From NCBI RefSeq assembly GCF_012940005.1, contig NZ_SPMX01000012.1, positions 62,001-126,000 of the forward strand: a DNA stretch of 64,000 nucleotides. Reading direction: 5' to 3'. The notes under the pieces were generated by a model that did no database searches, was not told where the DNA came from, and worked only from the letters and a program-made list of their open reading frames with translations. Both the position numbers and the translations under genes were made by a program. Position 1 is the first letter of the stretch; the number at the start of each line of letters is the position of its first letter. This document shows, one piece after another, positions 46,243-55,501 of this stretch. The DNA is from Candidatus Accumulibacter contiguus. Its GTDB lineage: Bacteria; Pseudomonadota; Gammaproteobacteria; Burkholderiales; Rhodocyclaceae.

Positions 46243-47622
46243 TCAGTTGCTGATGTTGTTCGGGCTTTGCAGGATTAGCCGGAAATCGGTCGCCTTGAAG
46301 GTCGGTCCGACGACGTTGATCAATTGCTTCTGCAGTCCATAAACCAGTAGCGGTTTCCACGGCTCATCGTCCCAGACGGAAAAGCCATCGCGGTCGAGCC
46401 ACTTGAAGCGATAGTACAGCTGCTGGTTGCTGGAACTGGTATTGGTGATCTCGACCTGGATGCGCAGCAGGTTGTCGCGCTTGGTGGCGCGCATGTCACT
46501 CACCTTGAGGGAAGCCATCTTGCCCAATTCCTCGATCTTGCTGGCGATGCTCGGCGCTGTTTCTGCCGCCGGTCGCGGCTGGCTGCTGAGCGCCAGTTGT
46601 GCCGGCGCCGGCGCAGCAGCAGAGTCGCCGCCGCGGGTTACTGTCTGGCTGGTGGCGGTCAAGCGCCGCTTGGCCAGTGCGGAAAATTGCCCGTCCGGAT
46701 ACTTGCTGAGGTAATCGCTAAAATCATCCGGCGTGTTGCTGTTCTTGATGCTGTCCCAGAACGCCAGTTCGACCGCCTTCGGGTCGACCGTCTGCACCAC
46801 CGTCGTTGCAGTACTGGCGCCGGCCGGTGCCTGGCCGGCGACGAAATAGAAGTCGCCATCGGTCTGTTCGTAGAGTGCCGGCTGCTGGTCGTGGCCGACC
46901 GACTTCGCCTTCTGGGTAACCGTGCTGCGCACCCTGCGCATCGCGTCGGTGGCGCTGATTCCCGGCTGCGTGATCGATGGCAGGAACTCGCGGGTAAACA
47001 GGCCGTTCGGGTTGTTGTCGTTGTCGCCCAGCTTGTCGAGCGCCTGCTGATTGGCGCCCGCCGAATAGAGAACGACCTGACCGTTGGGCGCCTGTGGTGG
47101 CGCCAGACCACGCGTGGCGCCGATCGAGCGCGTGCCGGACTTCTTCGGCAGGGGATTGTCGCGGCAGGCGTCGAGAACGAGCAGGGTGAACTTGGCCTTG
47201 GCATCGGCGATCTTGTCCTGGATCGCCAGCACGCTCACCGCCTGGTCGGCGAGGTCGTTTTCGCTGCGCGGAGAATCCATGTCGACCGGCACCAGAAAGT
47301 TCTGATTGTTGACCTGCAAGCCATGTCCGGCGAAGAAGAAGACGCCGACCCCGCCGCCGGAGATCTTCTGCACGAACTCGTTGACCGCCAGGTTCATCTT
47401 CTTCTGCCCCACGTTGTTGTAGGCCATCACTTCGAAGCCGATCTTCTTGAGTTCGCGGGCCACGGCATTGGCATCGTTGACCGCCTTCTCCAGCTTGGTG
47501 ACGTTCTGATAGTCGTTGTTGCCGATCACCAGCGCGACGCGCCGTTCGGCCGCGGCCAGCGCGTTGCCGGCGGCAGCGAGAGCAAAAATCAGGCTGACCG
47601 CGATAAGGAAGATGCGTGTCAT
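46243..47622 (-). CDS. Exported caspase-fold (peptidase C14) protein fused to a YcfL-like domain
   Basis: 459-residue exported protein. Signal peptide MTRIFLIAVSLIFALAAAGN then ALAAA. Residues about 27-265 are a caspase/metacaspase domain with the catalytic dyad His 100 (FFFAGHGLQ) and Cys 153 (LLVLDACRDNP). A linker and a low-complexity Ala/Pro segment follow, then residues about 370-455 match YcfL/DUF1425 (LLRIQVEITNTSSSNQQLYY; YRFKWLDRDGFSVWDDEPW). Both catalytic residues are kept, so it may be an active cysteine protease in the periplasm. It lies 132 bases upstream of lpoB, and 17 bases after the COG3014 gene. Confidence 0.87.
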   Translation of the reverse strand: MTRIFLIAVSLIFALAAAGNALAAAERRVALVIGNNDYQNVTKLEKAVNDANAVARELKKIGFEVMAYNNVGQKKMNLAVNEFVQKISGGGVGVFFFAGHGLQVNNQNFLVPVDMDSPRSENDLADQAVSVLAIQDKIADAKAKFTLLVLDACRDNPLPKKSGTRSIGATRGLAPPQAPNGQVVLYSAGANQQALDKLGDNDNNPNGLFTREFLPSITQPGISATDAMRRVRSTVTQKAKSVGHDQQPALYEQTDGDFYFVAGQAPAGASTATTVVQTVDPKAVELAFWDSIKNSNTPDDFSDYLSKYPDGQFSALAKRRLTATSQTVTRGGDSAAAPAPAQLALSSQPRPAAETAPSIASKIEELGKMASLKVSDMRATKRDNLLRIQVEITNTSSSNQQLYYRFKWLDRDGFSVWDDEPWKPLLVYGLQKQLINVVGPTFKATDFRLILQSPNNISN

Positions 47623-47639
47623 GAGAATCTCCTGCAGGA

Positions 47640-49100
47640 TTACTGGGTTGCCGCCGCATTTGCCGGCTTGCCGCGAACGCCACGTGTCGGGGGACGGGCA
47701 TCGGACTTGGTACTGGTCGACTGAGCGCCGTCGATGGCGACGTTCGGCTGGCCAACATAGACGGCACCGCCGGTAAGTCGGATGGGAACGATGGTGAAGC
47801 GGCTACCGATGTTGACCTCGGTGCGGTAAGCGCCGGCGCCGGTCTGGAACTCGACCGTTTGCCGACCATGTGGCAGGATCGCGCGCGCCACCGAAATGCG
47901 CTCGGGCAGCGTGCGCCAGCTGCGATCGTCGGCCTGCTCGGTGGCCACGGAAGCCACGCCGACCGCGATACCGAGGATCGGCGACGCTTGGTTCGCCTGC
48001 TCCTCGGCGACGGCTTTCAGTGCAGCGCGGATCACCGTGCGCAGAATGATCGACGGCATCTGATCCTTGAGCAGCCGACGCGCCATGGTGTCGATGTTGC
48101 TCAGCGTCTCGACCGGCAACTGGCGGCCGGCGACCGTCAAAACCGGAGGAACGAAGCCGCGGTTCTCGGCCTTGAGTACCGGAAACGAGAGTGCCGTGAC
48201 CACCAGGCCATTCTTGCGCGGCACCGGGATCGGGATGGTGATCGACTTCCACGACGGCGCGAATCCCGATTCTACGACGAAGAGCACGTCCGACTCGCGC
48301 GGCCCGGGCTTGCGCCGGCCGACGTTTTTCAGGCTGCCCTGGATGAGCAGCTTGTTTGGCGAAAGCTGCAAGGCATTGCGGTAGCCGGGTTCGGCGAGCG
48401 AAGGTTCGCCGGTGACCTCGAAGAAGTAGCCGGCAAGGTAGTGTGCGAAAGCATTCTGGTAGCCGTTCTTCAAATCGCGGACTTCCGGTGTGTCGAGTTC
48501 GGCGAGAGGATAGTCCTTGAGATGCTTCGGATCGTTATCGACCTTGAGCTTGTCGCCCTCTTCCTTGAGCTTGTCGTATTCCTTCTCGCGGAAAGACTTG
48601 ATCAACTGCTCGCGCTCGTAGGTCTTCTTCATCTCGATGCGCGCCAGATCGGCACTGCCGAGGAGGATATGATCAAGGGTGAGTTGCGCCGACAACATGA
48701 CCTTCTCGTAGTCCTGACCGTCATAGCGCCGCGTCTTGTCATTGATCAGGTAGCTACCAATGTCGCCGATCAGCTTCTGCGGATTGGTACGGTACTCGTC
48801 TTCCCATTGCTGAATGATGGCGTCGGCTTTCAGCCAGGTGTCGCGACTTCCGGCATAGTCCTTGTCAAGACTGAGGAGCTCGCCCTTCTCGAAGTAATAG
48901 AGGATGTCTTTGTCCTGCGACAGAGCGCCGGCGGTATTATTTTTCTCGACCTGCTCGATTGCCTGTTTGACCGCACCGGTCTTCACCAGGTTCACCGTTT
49001 CCTTGAGCTCCGAGTCATATTGGCGCATCGGATTGGTGGCGCAGCCGGTCAACAGCGTCACCAGCAATGTCAACACTGCCGCGATATACCCTCGATACAT
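47640..49100 (-). CDS. COG3014 family lipoprotein
   Basis: 486-residue lipoprotein with lipobox LLTGC (Cys 20). The TPR-like N-terminal half (DILYYFEKGELLSLDKDYAG; DYEKVMLSAQLTLDHILLGS) is followed by NAFAHYLAGYFFEVTGEPSL and a C-terminal beta-rich part (RSWRTLPERISVARAILPHG). Role unknown; COG3014 genes often neighbour ycfL and lpoB, as here. A paralog without a clear lipobox and with added MORN repeats is at 61465-63417. ATG 49100 has GGGAGAG upstream. First gene of the cluster I operon. Confidence 0.88.
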   Translation of the reverse strand: MYRGYIAAVLTLLVTLLTGCATNPMRQYDSELKETVNLVKTGAVKQAIEQVEKNNTAGALSQDKDILYYFEKGELLSLDKDYAGSRDTWLKADAIIQQWEDEYRTNPQKLIGDIGSYLINDKTRRYDGQDYEKVMLSAQLTLDHILLGSADLARIEMKKTYEREQLIKSFREKEYDKLKEEGDKLKVDNDPKHLKDYPLAELDTPEVRDLKNGYQNAFAHYLAGYFFEVTGEPSLAEPGYRNALQLSPNKLLIQGSLKNVGRRKPGPRESDVLFVVESGFAPSWKSITIPIPVPRKNGLVVTALSFPVLKAENRGFVPPVLTVAGRQLPVETLSNIDTMARRLLKDQMPSIILRTVIRAALKAVAEEQANQASPILGIAVGVASVATEQADDRSWRTLPERISVARAILPHGRQTVEFQTGAGAYRTEVNIGSRFTIVPIRLTGGAVYVGQPNVAIDGAQSTSTKSDARPPTRGVRGKPANAAATQ

Positions 49101-49468
49101 CGATTCTCTCCCGGTTTGTCCCAATGGCCGCCATCTGCATCGGCAGGCTGAACGGCATGTCTGGCAATAGGATCTGCTTCAACCCGAGGGCATTTTAACC
49201 GGATATTTGCCTGGCAGACGCGAAAAAGTTGCCCTTCCGCAGCGATCGATTCATCAGATCCGAAGCGATCAGCGAATGCTACGAATGCTACGAAGTAGCT
49301 GCCACCCTCCCGACCGGAATGCCAGTCGATCCCATCTGCCGTCCCAACCCCCCGGTGACCGCATCACCGCACCAAAATGCAGCAAAAACGCCCCGAGATT
49401 GTGCGCCGCATCATCAGTGAGGACACAAGGCGTGGCAGAAATCCTGAAAAATCAGCGCATCCAGAATA
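49101..49468. promoter_or_regulatory. Divergent intergenic region between cluster I and nirB
   Basis: No gene seen. It contains a short direct repeat (GAATGCTAC twice, 49274-49291) and a GCACCAAAATGC stretch near 49368-49379 that weakly resembles half of an NtrC site. Promoters for both flanking operons are expected here. Confidence 0.35.
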
Positions 49469-49484
49469 TGGCCCAATTATTGCT
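49469..49484 (+). promoter_or_regulatory. Sigma-54 (-24/-12) promoter of nirBD-narK
   Basis: TGGCCC-AATTA-TTGCT with correct GG/GC spacing, 40 bases before the nirB start codon. This fits nitrogen (NtrC) control of nitrate assimilation. Confidence 0.68.
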
Positions 49485-49524
49485 TTAATCCTCCCATCAA
49501 GACACAGCAAAGGGAGTCGTGAAA

Positions 49525-51954
49525 ATGAGCAAGAAGAAACTGGTAATGGTGGGCAACGGCATGGCTGGCGTGCGCACGCTTGAAGAGTTGTTGAAGATCG
49601 CTCCCGATCAGTACGAGATCACCGTTTTCGGCGCCGAGCCGCACCCCAACTACAACCGCATCCTGCTCTCGCCGGTACTGGCCGGCGAGATGACGATTCA
49701 GGACATCATTCTCAACGATCATCATTGGTATGCGGAGCACGGCATCAAGCTGCACCTGGGCAAGAAAGTCAGCAGGATCGACCGCGTGCAACGCCGGGTG
49801 ATCGCCGAGGACGGTACCGAAGCACCCTATGACCGGCTGCTGCTGTCGACCGGCTCCAACCCGTTCATCCTGCCGATCCCCGGCAATGACCTGCCGGGCG
49901 TCATCTCCTACCGCGACATCGCCGACACCGATGCGATGATCGACGCCGCGCGCCGCTACCGGCATGCGGTGGTGATCGGTGGCGGCCTGCTCGGCCTCGA
50001 AGCCGCCAACGGACTGAAGCTGCGCGGGATGGACGTGACCGTGGTACATCTTGCCGACTGGCTGCTCGAACGCCAGCTCGACCAGACTGCCGGCCGGATG
50101 CTGCAAAAATCGCTCGAAGACCGCGGCCTCAAGTTCCTGCTTGGCAAACAGACCGAAATGTTGATCGCCGGCGAGAGTGGACGGGTCTCGGCGATCCGCC
50201 TCAAGGATGGTCTGCAGATTCCTGCCGATCTGGTAGTGATGGCCGTCGGCATCCGCCCGAACACGGCGCTGGCCGAATCGGCAGGCATCTACTGCAACCG
50301 GGGCATCGTGGTCAACGACACCATGCAGACCTACGACCCGAAAATCTACGCCGTCGGCGAATGCGTCGCGCACCGCGGCACCGCGTACGGACTGGTCGCG
50401 CCGCTCTTCGAACAGGGCAAGGTCGCGGCCAACCATCTCGGCAACTACGGTATCAGCCGCTATACCGGATCGGTCACCTCGACCAAGCTTAAAGTGACCG
50501 GAATCGACCTGTTCTCGGCCGGTGATTTTTTTGGCAGCCACGATAGCGAGGAAATTGTCCTCAACGATGCGGCCGGAGGCGTATACAAGAAACTGGTGAT
50601 CAAGGACAACAAGCTGGTCGGTGGCGTCCTTTATGGCGATACCGCCGATGGTCCCTGGTATTTCCAGTTGCTGCGCGACGGCCAGGACATCCACGAAATT
50701 CGCGATCATCTGCTGTTCGGACAGTCACACGTCGGCGACGTCGGCCATCAGGGCCACAGCAAGGCAGCTTCCATGGCCGACAGCGCGGAAGTGTGCGGCT
50801 GCAACGGTGTCAGCAAGGGTAGCATCGTCAAGGCGATCAAGGAAAAAGGGCTGTTCACGCTCGACGACATCAAAAAGCACACCAAGGCAGCGTCGTCCTG
50901 TGGCTCCTGCGCTGGCCTTTGCGAGCAGATCCTCTCGGCGACGATCGGTGGTGCCTACACGCCGGCAGCTTCGAACCGCAAGGCGGTCTGCGGCTGTACC
51001 GATTACTCGCACCAGGAGGTGCGCGACGCGATTCGCGCGCAGCACCTGCTGAGTACCGACGCGGTCATGCGCTTCCTCGAATGGCAGACGCCAGACGGCT
51101 GCGACAAGTGCCGCCCGGCGCTGAACTACTACCTGATTTCGACCTGGCCGAAAGAGGCAAAGGACGATCCGCGCTCGCGCCTGGTCAACGAACGCGCGCA
51201 CGCCAATATCCAGAAGGACGGCACCTTTTCGGTGGTACCGCGCATGTGGGGTGGTTTGACCACAGCAGCCGAGCTGCGCCGAATCGCCGATGTCGCCGAC
51301 AAGTATCAGGTGCCGACGATCAAGGTCACCGGCGGCCAGCGCATCGACCTGCTCGGGATCAGAAAGGAAGACCTGATCAGTGTCTGGAAGGATCTCGACA
51401 TGCCCTCGGGTCACGCCTACGGCAAGTCGATCCGCACCGTCAAGACCTGCGTCGGCATGGAACACTGCCGCTTCGGAACGCAACTGGCAATGGCCATGGG
51501 CGTCAAGCTCGAGAAGATGCTGTTCGACATGTACTCGCCGCACAAGGTCAAGCTCGCCGTTTCGGGATGTCCGCGCAACTGCGCCGAGGCCGGCATCAAG
51601 GACGTCGGCGTGATCGGCGTCGATTCGGGTTACGAACTGTACGTTGGTGGCAATGGCGGCATCAAGACCGAAGTCGCGCAGTTTTTCGTCAAAGTGAAGA
51701 ACGACGAAGAGGTGATGGAGTACGCCGGCGCTTTCCTGCAGCTCTACCGCGAAGAGGGCTTCTACCTCGAACGAACCTGCCACTACCTCGAACGTGTCGG
51801 TCTTGACCATGCCAAGCAGCGGGTCGTCGAGGACGAGGAGAGCCGCAAGGCGCTGTATGGACGCCTGCTGGCCGAACTGCAGGACACCAAGGATCCCTGG
51901 GCCGAGCGCATCGCCGGCGTAGAGCACAACGAGTATGAATTGCTTTCGGTATGA
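49525..51954 (+). CDS. nirB: Nitrite reductase [NAD(P)H] large subunit
   Basis: 809-residue cytoplasmic enzyme reducing nitrite to ammonium. Order of domains: FAD/NAD-binding (VGNGMAGVRTLEEL; VVIGGGLLGLEAANGL), two BFD-like [2Fe-2S] segments (EVCGCNGVSKGSIVKAI; CGSCAGLCEQIL; AVCGCTDYSHQEV), ferredoxin-like half, and the sirohaem/[4Fe-4S] site CVGMEHCRFGTQ plus SGCPRNCAEAG. Start ATG 49525 has GGGAG eight bases upstream; a GTG two codons earlier is too close. First gene of nirB-nirD-narK. Confidence 0.97.
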   Translation: MSKKKLVMVGNGMAGVRTLEELLKIAPDQYEITVFGAEPHPNYNRILLSPVLAGEMTIQDIILNDHHWYAEHGIKLHLGKKVSRIDRVQRRVIAEDGTEAPYDRLLLSTGSNPFILPIPGNDLPGVISYRDIADTDAMIDAARRYRHAVVIGGGLLGLEAANGLKLRGMDVTVVHLADWLLERQLDQTAGRMLQKSLEDRGLKFLLGKQTEMLIAGESGRVSAIRLKDGLQIPADLVVMAVGIRPNTALAESAGIYCNRGIVVNDTMQTYDPKIYAVGECVAHRGTAYGLVAPLFEQGKVAANHLGNYGISRYTGSVTSTKLKVTGIDLFSAGDFFGSHDSEEIVLNDAAGGVYKKLVIKDNKLVGGVLYGDTADGPWYFQLLRDGQDIHEIRDHLLFGQSHVGDVGHQGHSKAASMADSAEVCGCNGVSKGSIVKAIKEKGLFTLDDIKKHTKAASSCGSCAGLCEQILSATIGGAYTPAASNRKAVCGCTDYSHQEVRDAIRAQHLLSTDAVMRFLEWQTPDGCDKCRPALNYYLISTWPKEAKDDPRSRLVNERAHANIQKDGTFSVVPRMWGGLTTAAELRRIADVADKYQVPTIKVTGGQRIDLLGIRKEDLISVWKDLDMPSGHAYGKSIRTVKTCVGMEHCRFGTQLAMAMGVKLEKMLFDMYSPHKVKLAVSGCPRNCAEAGIKDVGVIGVDSGYELYVGGNGGIKTEVAQFFVKVKNDEEVMEYAGAFLQLYREEGFYLERTCHYLERVGLDHAKQRVVEDEESRKALYGRLLAELQDTKDPWAERIAGVEHNEYELLSV

Positions 51955-51971
51955 AGGACTGGAGAACAGAA

Positions 51972-52280
51972 ATGGCTGAATGGAAATCGATCTGCAAGCT
52001 TGAAGAAATTCCGCGCCTGGGCAGCCGCGTCGTGCGCTCGACCAGCGGCAACATCGCCGTTTTCCGCACCTCGGGCGGAGAAGTGTTTGCGCTGCGAGAC
52101 CAGTGCCCGCACAAGGGTGGGCCCCTGTCGCAGGGGCTGGTGCACGGCAATCAGGTGACCTGTCCCCTGCACGGCTGGAAACTGCGTCTGGATTCCGGCG
52201 AGGCAGTCGCTCCCGACCAGGGCTGCTCGCGCAGCTACCCGATCCGCGTGGAAAGCGGCACGGTATTTCTTGAAATCTGA
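51972..52280 (+). CDS. nirD: Nitrite reductase small subunit (Rieske-like)
   Basis: 102-residue Rieske-fold protein working with NirB. It has CPHKGGPLSQG and CPLHGWKLRLDSGEA, the C-x-H / C-x2-H pattern, so it could bind a [2Fe-2S] cluster, unlike E. coli NirD. GGAG lies 11 bases before ATG 51972; an in-frame ATG overlapping the nirB stop is the alternative. Confidence 0.95.
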   Translation: MAEWKSICKLEEIPRLGSRVVRSTSGNIAVFRTSGGEVFALRDQCPHKGGPLSQGLVHGNQVTCPLHGWKLRLDSGEAVAPDQGCSRSYPIRVESGTVFLEI

Positions 52281-52298
52281 TTCGAAAGGACTACGACA

Positions 52299-53510
52299 AT
52301 GGACAAGTCATTCTGGAAAGCCGGACACCGGCCGACGCTGTACGCGGCATTTCTCTACTTCGACCTGGCTTTCATGGTCTGGGTGATGCTGGGGCCCCTG
52401 GGCGTGCAGATCGCCAAGGATCTCGGCCTGACGCACGCACAGAAAGGGATGATGGTCGCCACGCCGGTGCTTGCCGGCGCCATCCTGCGCATCGTCATGG
52501 GCGTGCTGGTTGACCACCTGAAACCCAAACTGGCTGGCGCCATCGGACAGGTGATCGTCATCGTCTCGCTGTTCGTCGCCTGGTACTTCGGTATCCACAG
52601 CTACGAGCAGACGCTGATCCTCGGCGGCTTCCTCGGCGTTGCCGGCGCGTCGTTCGCGGTCGCCTTGCCGCTCGCCTCGCGCTGGTATCCGCCGGAACAT
52701 CAGGGAACGGCGCTGGGGATTGCCGGAGCCGGCAACTCGGGTACGGCGCTGGCAGCGCTGATCGCACCGAGCCTGGCGATCGCCTTCGGCTGGAGCAACG
52801 TCTTCGGCCTGGCGCTGATCCCGCTGCTCCTGGTCTTCGTCTTCTACCTGTTCGCCGCCAAGGACGCGCCGGAATGCCCGCCCCCCAAATCGCTGGCTGA
52901 ATACCTGAAAGTGCTCAAGGACACCGACGCCTGGTGGTTCATGTTCTTTTACTCGGTGACCTTCGGCGGTTTCGTCGGCCTCGCCTCGTCGCTGACGATC
53001 TACTTCAACATCCAGTACGGCCTCGACGCCAAGACTGCCGGTTTCTTCACTGCCGCCTGCGTTTTCGCCGGTTCGCTGGTGCGACCGATCGGTGGTAACG
53101 TCGCCGACCGCATCGGTGGCATCAAGAGCCTGTCGGTGATGTATGTGCTGGCAGCGATCTTTCTCGGCATCGTCAGTATCGGCCTACCTGCTGCATGGAT
53201 GGCGCTGCTCGCCTTCGTGGGTGCGATGCTGGCACTGGGAATGGGTAACGGCGCGGTCTTCCAGTTGGTGCCGCAGCGCTTTCGCAAGGAAATCGGTGTC
53301 ATGACCGGGATGGTTGGCATGGCTGGCGGTATCGGTGGCTTCTACCTGGCCTCTTCGCTCGGCTACGCCAAGGAACTCACCGGCAGCTATCAGATCGGCT
53401 TCCTGATCTTTGCTGCACTCGCTCTGCTGGCTCTGGCCGGACTGACCGGCGTCAAGACTCGCTGGCGTACGACCTGGGGTGCTGCGCACCTTACCGTGGC
53501 GAAGATCTGA
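52299..53510 (+). CDS. narK: Nitrate/nitrite transporter, NarK/NasA type (MFS)
   Basis: 403-residue major facilitator with about 12 membrane segments. Nitrate-signature-like motifs are AGAGNSGTALAALIAPSLAI and GMVGMAGGIGGFYLASSLGY. It starts MDKSFWKAGHRPTLYAAFLY, as in single-domain nitrate importers of assimilation operons. AAAGGA precedes the ATG. Operon position after nirBD suggests nitrate uptake for assimilation; no assimilatory nitrate reductase is in the window. Confidence 0.93.
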   Translation: MDKSFWKAGHRPTLYAAFLYFDLAFMVWVMLGPLGVQIAKDLGLTHAQKGMMVATPVLAGAILRIVMGVLVDHLKPKLAGAIGQVIVIVSLFVAWYFGIHSYEQTLILGGFLGVAGASFAVALPLASRWYPPEHQGTALGIAGAGNSGTALAALIAPSLAIAFGWSNVFGLALIPLLLVFVFYLFAAKDAPECPPPKSLAEYLKVLKDTDAWWFMFFYSVTFGGFVGLASSLTIYFNIQYGLDAKTAGFFTAACVFAGSLVRPIGGNVADRIGGIKSLSVMYVLAAIFLGIVSIGLPAAWMALLAFVGAMLALGMGNGAVFQLVPQRFRKEIGVMTGMVGMAGGIGGFYLASSLGYAKELTGSYQIGFLIFAALALLALAGLTGVKTRWRTTWGAAHLTVAKI

Positions 53511-53588
53511 TCCGAAAATTTCTTTGCGCAGAGTGTGGGGTGGCAAGGTACATTGTGACCTGCCGCCCTTTTCTGGAGCCATGCTGGC

Positions 53589-55268
53589 ATGCCGCTTAGA
53601 GTCGACGTCGGTCACTCCTCGCTCACCGGACCCCGCGAACGTAACGAGGATTTTTGCGGCATGGTCACCCCGCAGGGAACCGACCTCGAAAACAAGGGGC
53701 TGATCGCAGCCGTCGCCGACGGCATCGGCGGCCACAAGGGCGGTCGTGAGGCCGCCGAATACACGGTGCGCGGCCTGCTTTCGGACTACTACGCGACCCC
53801 CGACACCTGGAGTGTGCCGCATGCGCTGGAAAAGGTCGTCGTCCCGCTCAATCGCTGGGTCATCGCCGAAGCCGGCCGCCAGCCGGAACTTGCCGGCATG
53901 GCGACGACGCTCACTACCCTGGTGCTGCGCGGCCGGCGTTATGTGTGCGCTCACGTCGGCGACTCGCGACTCTACCTGCTGCGCAATGGCGTCTGTCGGC
54001 GACTGACTACCGACCACGTCTGGGAACATCCGGAACTCCGGAACGTCCTGTCGCGCGCAGTAGGCCTCGACCGCCATTTCCACCTCGATTTCGCCGACGG
54101 CGAATTGCGCCAGGGAGACTGCTTTTTGCTTTGCTCCGATGGCGTCTGGGGCGCACTCGACAACCAGCGTATCTGTGGCCTACTGATTGCGCATCCCGAC
54201 GCGCAACAGGCTGCTGCATCGCTGACCAGTCTTGCACTGGCCTCGGGCGGACAGGACAACGCCAGCGCCGTGGTCTTGCGTGTCGCCGAACTGCCGGCAG
54301 AGAAGCTGCGCGACTCGCTCGAAGGCTCGGCGCGCTTGCCCTTGCCGCCGCGTTTCAAGCCCGGCCAGTCCTTCGACGGCCTGCGCATCGACGAAGTGCT
54401 GCACGACTCACGGGCGACGCTGCTGTACCGTGTCACCGATCAGCTCTCCGGCCAGCCAATGGTGCTCAAGACGCTGCGCCCGGAACTCGCTGACGATCCT
54501 GACGAAATCCGGGCGCTGATCATGGAAGAATGGCGCTCCCGGCGCATCGTCTCGCCTTTTTTCGCACAAATGCTACCGACTGAAAGACGTAGCTGCCTCT
54601 ACTATCTTCAGAGCTGGCACGAGGGAGCGACGCTGCAGCGGATGCTTGATGCGGATATGCACTTCACCGTCGCCGAAGCCGTCCAGAACGGTATCCGGCT
54701 GATGAAGGGGCTCTGTGCACTGCACCGCCTCGACATCGCGCACCGCGACATCAAGCCGGCGAACATTCACCTCGGCCGCGACGGCTGCCTGCGCATTCTT
54801 GACCTTGGCGTCGCCGTCAGTCTCTCTGAAGACGAAGTCGCTATCGGCAGCCCGGGCACGCCGAGCTATATGGCGCCGGAACTCTTCGCTGGCGAGCAGG
54901 CCGGTGCCGCGCATGACCTCTATGCCGCGGGCGTCACGCTCTACCACCTGCTGACCCGCAAGTATCCCTACGGCGAGATCGAACCTTTCCAGCACCCGAA
55001 ATTTTCCGAGCCGGTGGCACCAACGCGCTACCGACCGGATATCCCGGGCTGGCTCGAAAACGTCCTGCTCAAGGCGGTCGCAAAAGACCCTGCGCAACGC
55101 TTCGAAACCGCCGAGGAGTTTCTTCTGGCGCTCGAACGCGGTGCCAGCCGCCCGGTCAACCGCCCGCCGGTGACCCCGCTGGCACTACGCAACCCGCTGC
55201 TCACCTGGCGGATCATCGCCGGCGTCTCCTTGCTCGTCAATCTGCTGCTGATGCTGCTGACACGCTGA
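53589..55268 (+). CDS. PP2C phosphatase - serine/threonine kinase fusion, membrane-anchored
   Basis: 559-residue protein with both activities of reversible phosphorylation. Residues about 5-235 are a PP2C phosphatase (RNEDFCGMV; AAVADGIGGHKGGREAAEY; AHVGDSRLYLLRNG; CSDGVWGALD; GGQDNASAVVLRV). Residues about 265-525 are a Hanks-type kinase with HRDIKPANIHLGRDG, LDLGVAV and GTPSYMAPE; the kinase Gly loop is weak and the DFG motif is DLG. A C-terminal membrane helix (WRIIAGVSLLVNLLLMLL) anchors it. Genes of this type often follow nitrate transporters, so it may control nitrate assimilation. It starts 78 bases after narK. Confidence 0.9.
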   Translation: MPLRVDVGHSSLTGPRERNEDFCGMVTPQGTDLENKGLIAAVADGIGGHKGGREAAEYTVRGLLSDYYATPDTWSVPHALEKVVVPLNRWVIAEAGRQPELAGMATTLTTLVLRGRRYVCAHVGDSRLYLLRNGVCRRLTTDHVWEHPELRNVLSRAVGLDRHFHLDFADGELRQGDCFLLCSDGVWGALDNQRICGLLIAHPDAQQAAASLTSLALASGGQDNASAVVLRVAELPAEKLRDSLEGSARLPLPPRFKPGQSFDGLRIDEVLHDSRATLLYRVTDQLSGQPMVLKTLRPELADDPDEIRALIMEEWRSRRIVSPFFAQMLPTERRSCLYYLQSWHEGATLQRMLDADMHFTVAEAVQNGIRLMKGLCALHRLDIAHRDIKPANIHLGRDGCLRILDLGVAVSLSEDEVAIGSPGTPSYMAPELFAGEQAGAAHDLYAAGVTLYHLLTRKYPYGEIEPFQHPKFSEPVAPTRYRPDIPGWLENVLLKAVAKDPAQRFETAEEFLLALERGASRPVNRPPVTPLALRNPLLTWRIIAGVSLLVNLLLMLLTR

Positions 55269-55501
55269 ATATTTCAGGCCATTCGCCTGACCGTTCGCCG
55301 TAGTCAATCGACGCCAGGGTAGCCGCATGGTCCGTTTTCGAAGACTGCTTGCCCATTGAGAGACCCATTCATGCACCCCTGATACGAGCAAACCGTGAAA
55401 TATTTGCTTGTTGGATACGCTCCTCTTGATGGTAAAGTATATTGATAGGCGAAATTTTTCCGATTGCGCTGAACGATCGATTTCATCAAAAAGGGTTGAC
55501 C
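55269..55501 (+). promoter_or_regulatory. Upstream region of cluster II
   Basis: 233 bases, AT-richer than its neighbours towards the right. A possible sigma-70 pair is TTGGAT (55412-55417) and TAAAGT, spacer 16. No sigma-54 element was found here. Confidence 0.3.

Noticed and set aside
46597-47869. Long plus- and minus-strand frames overlapping the caspase/YcfL gene
   Set aside because: The caspase gene has catalytic motifs and a signal peptide; the alternatives are shadows.
47859-49151. 430-codon plus-strand reading frame
   Set aside because: Antisense to the COG3014 lipoprotein gene, which has a lipobox, ribosome-binding site and a paralog; the antisense product matches nothing.
49368-49379. 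NtrC binding site upstream of nirB
   Set aside because: GCACCAAAATGC is only half-like and there is no second site; not enough for a feature of its own.
50725-51927. 400-codon minus-strand reading frame
   Set aside because: Antisense to nirB, whose cofactor motifs are intact.
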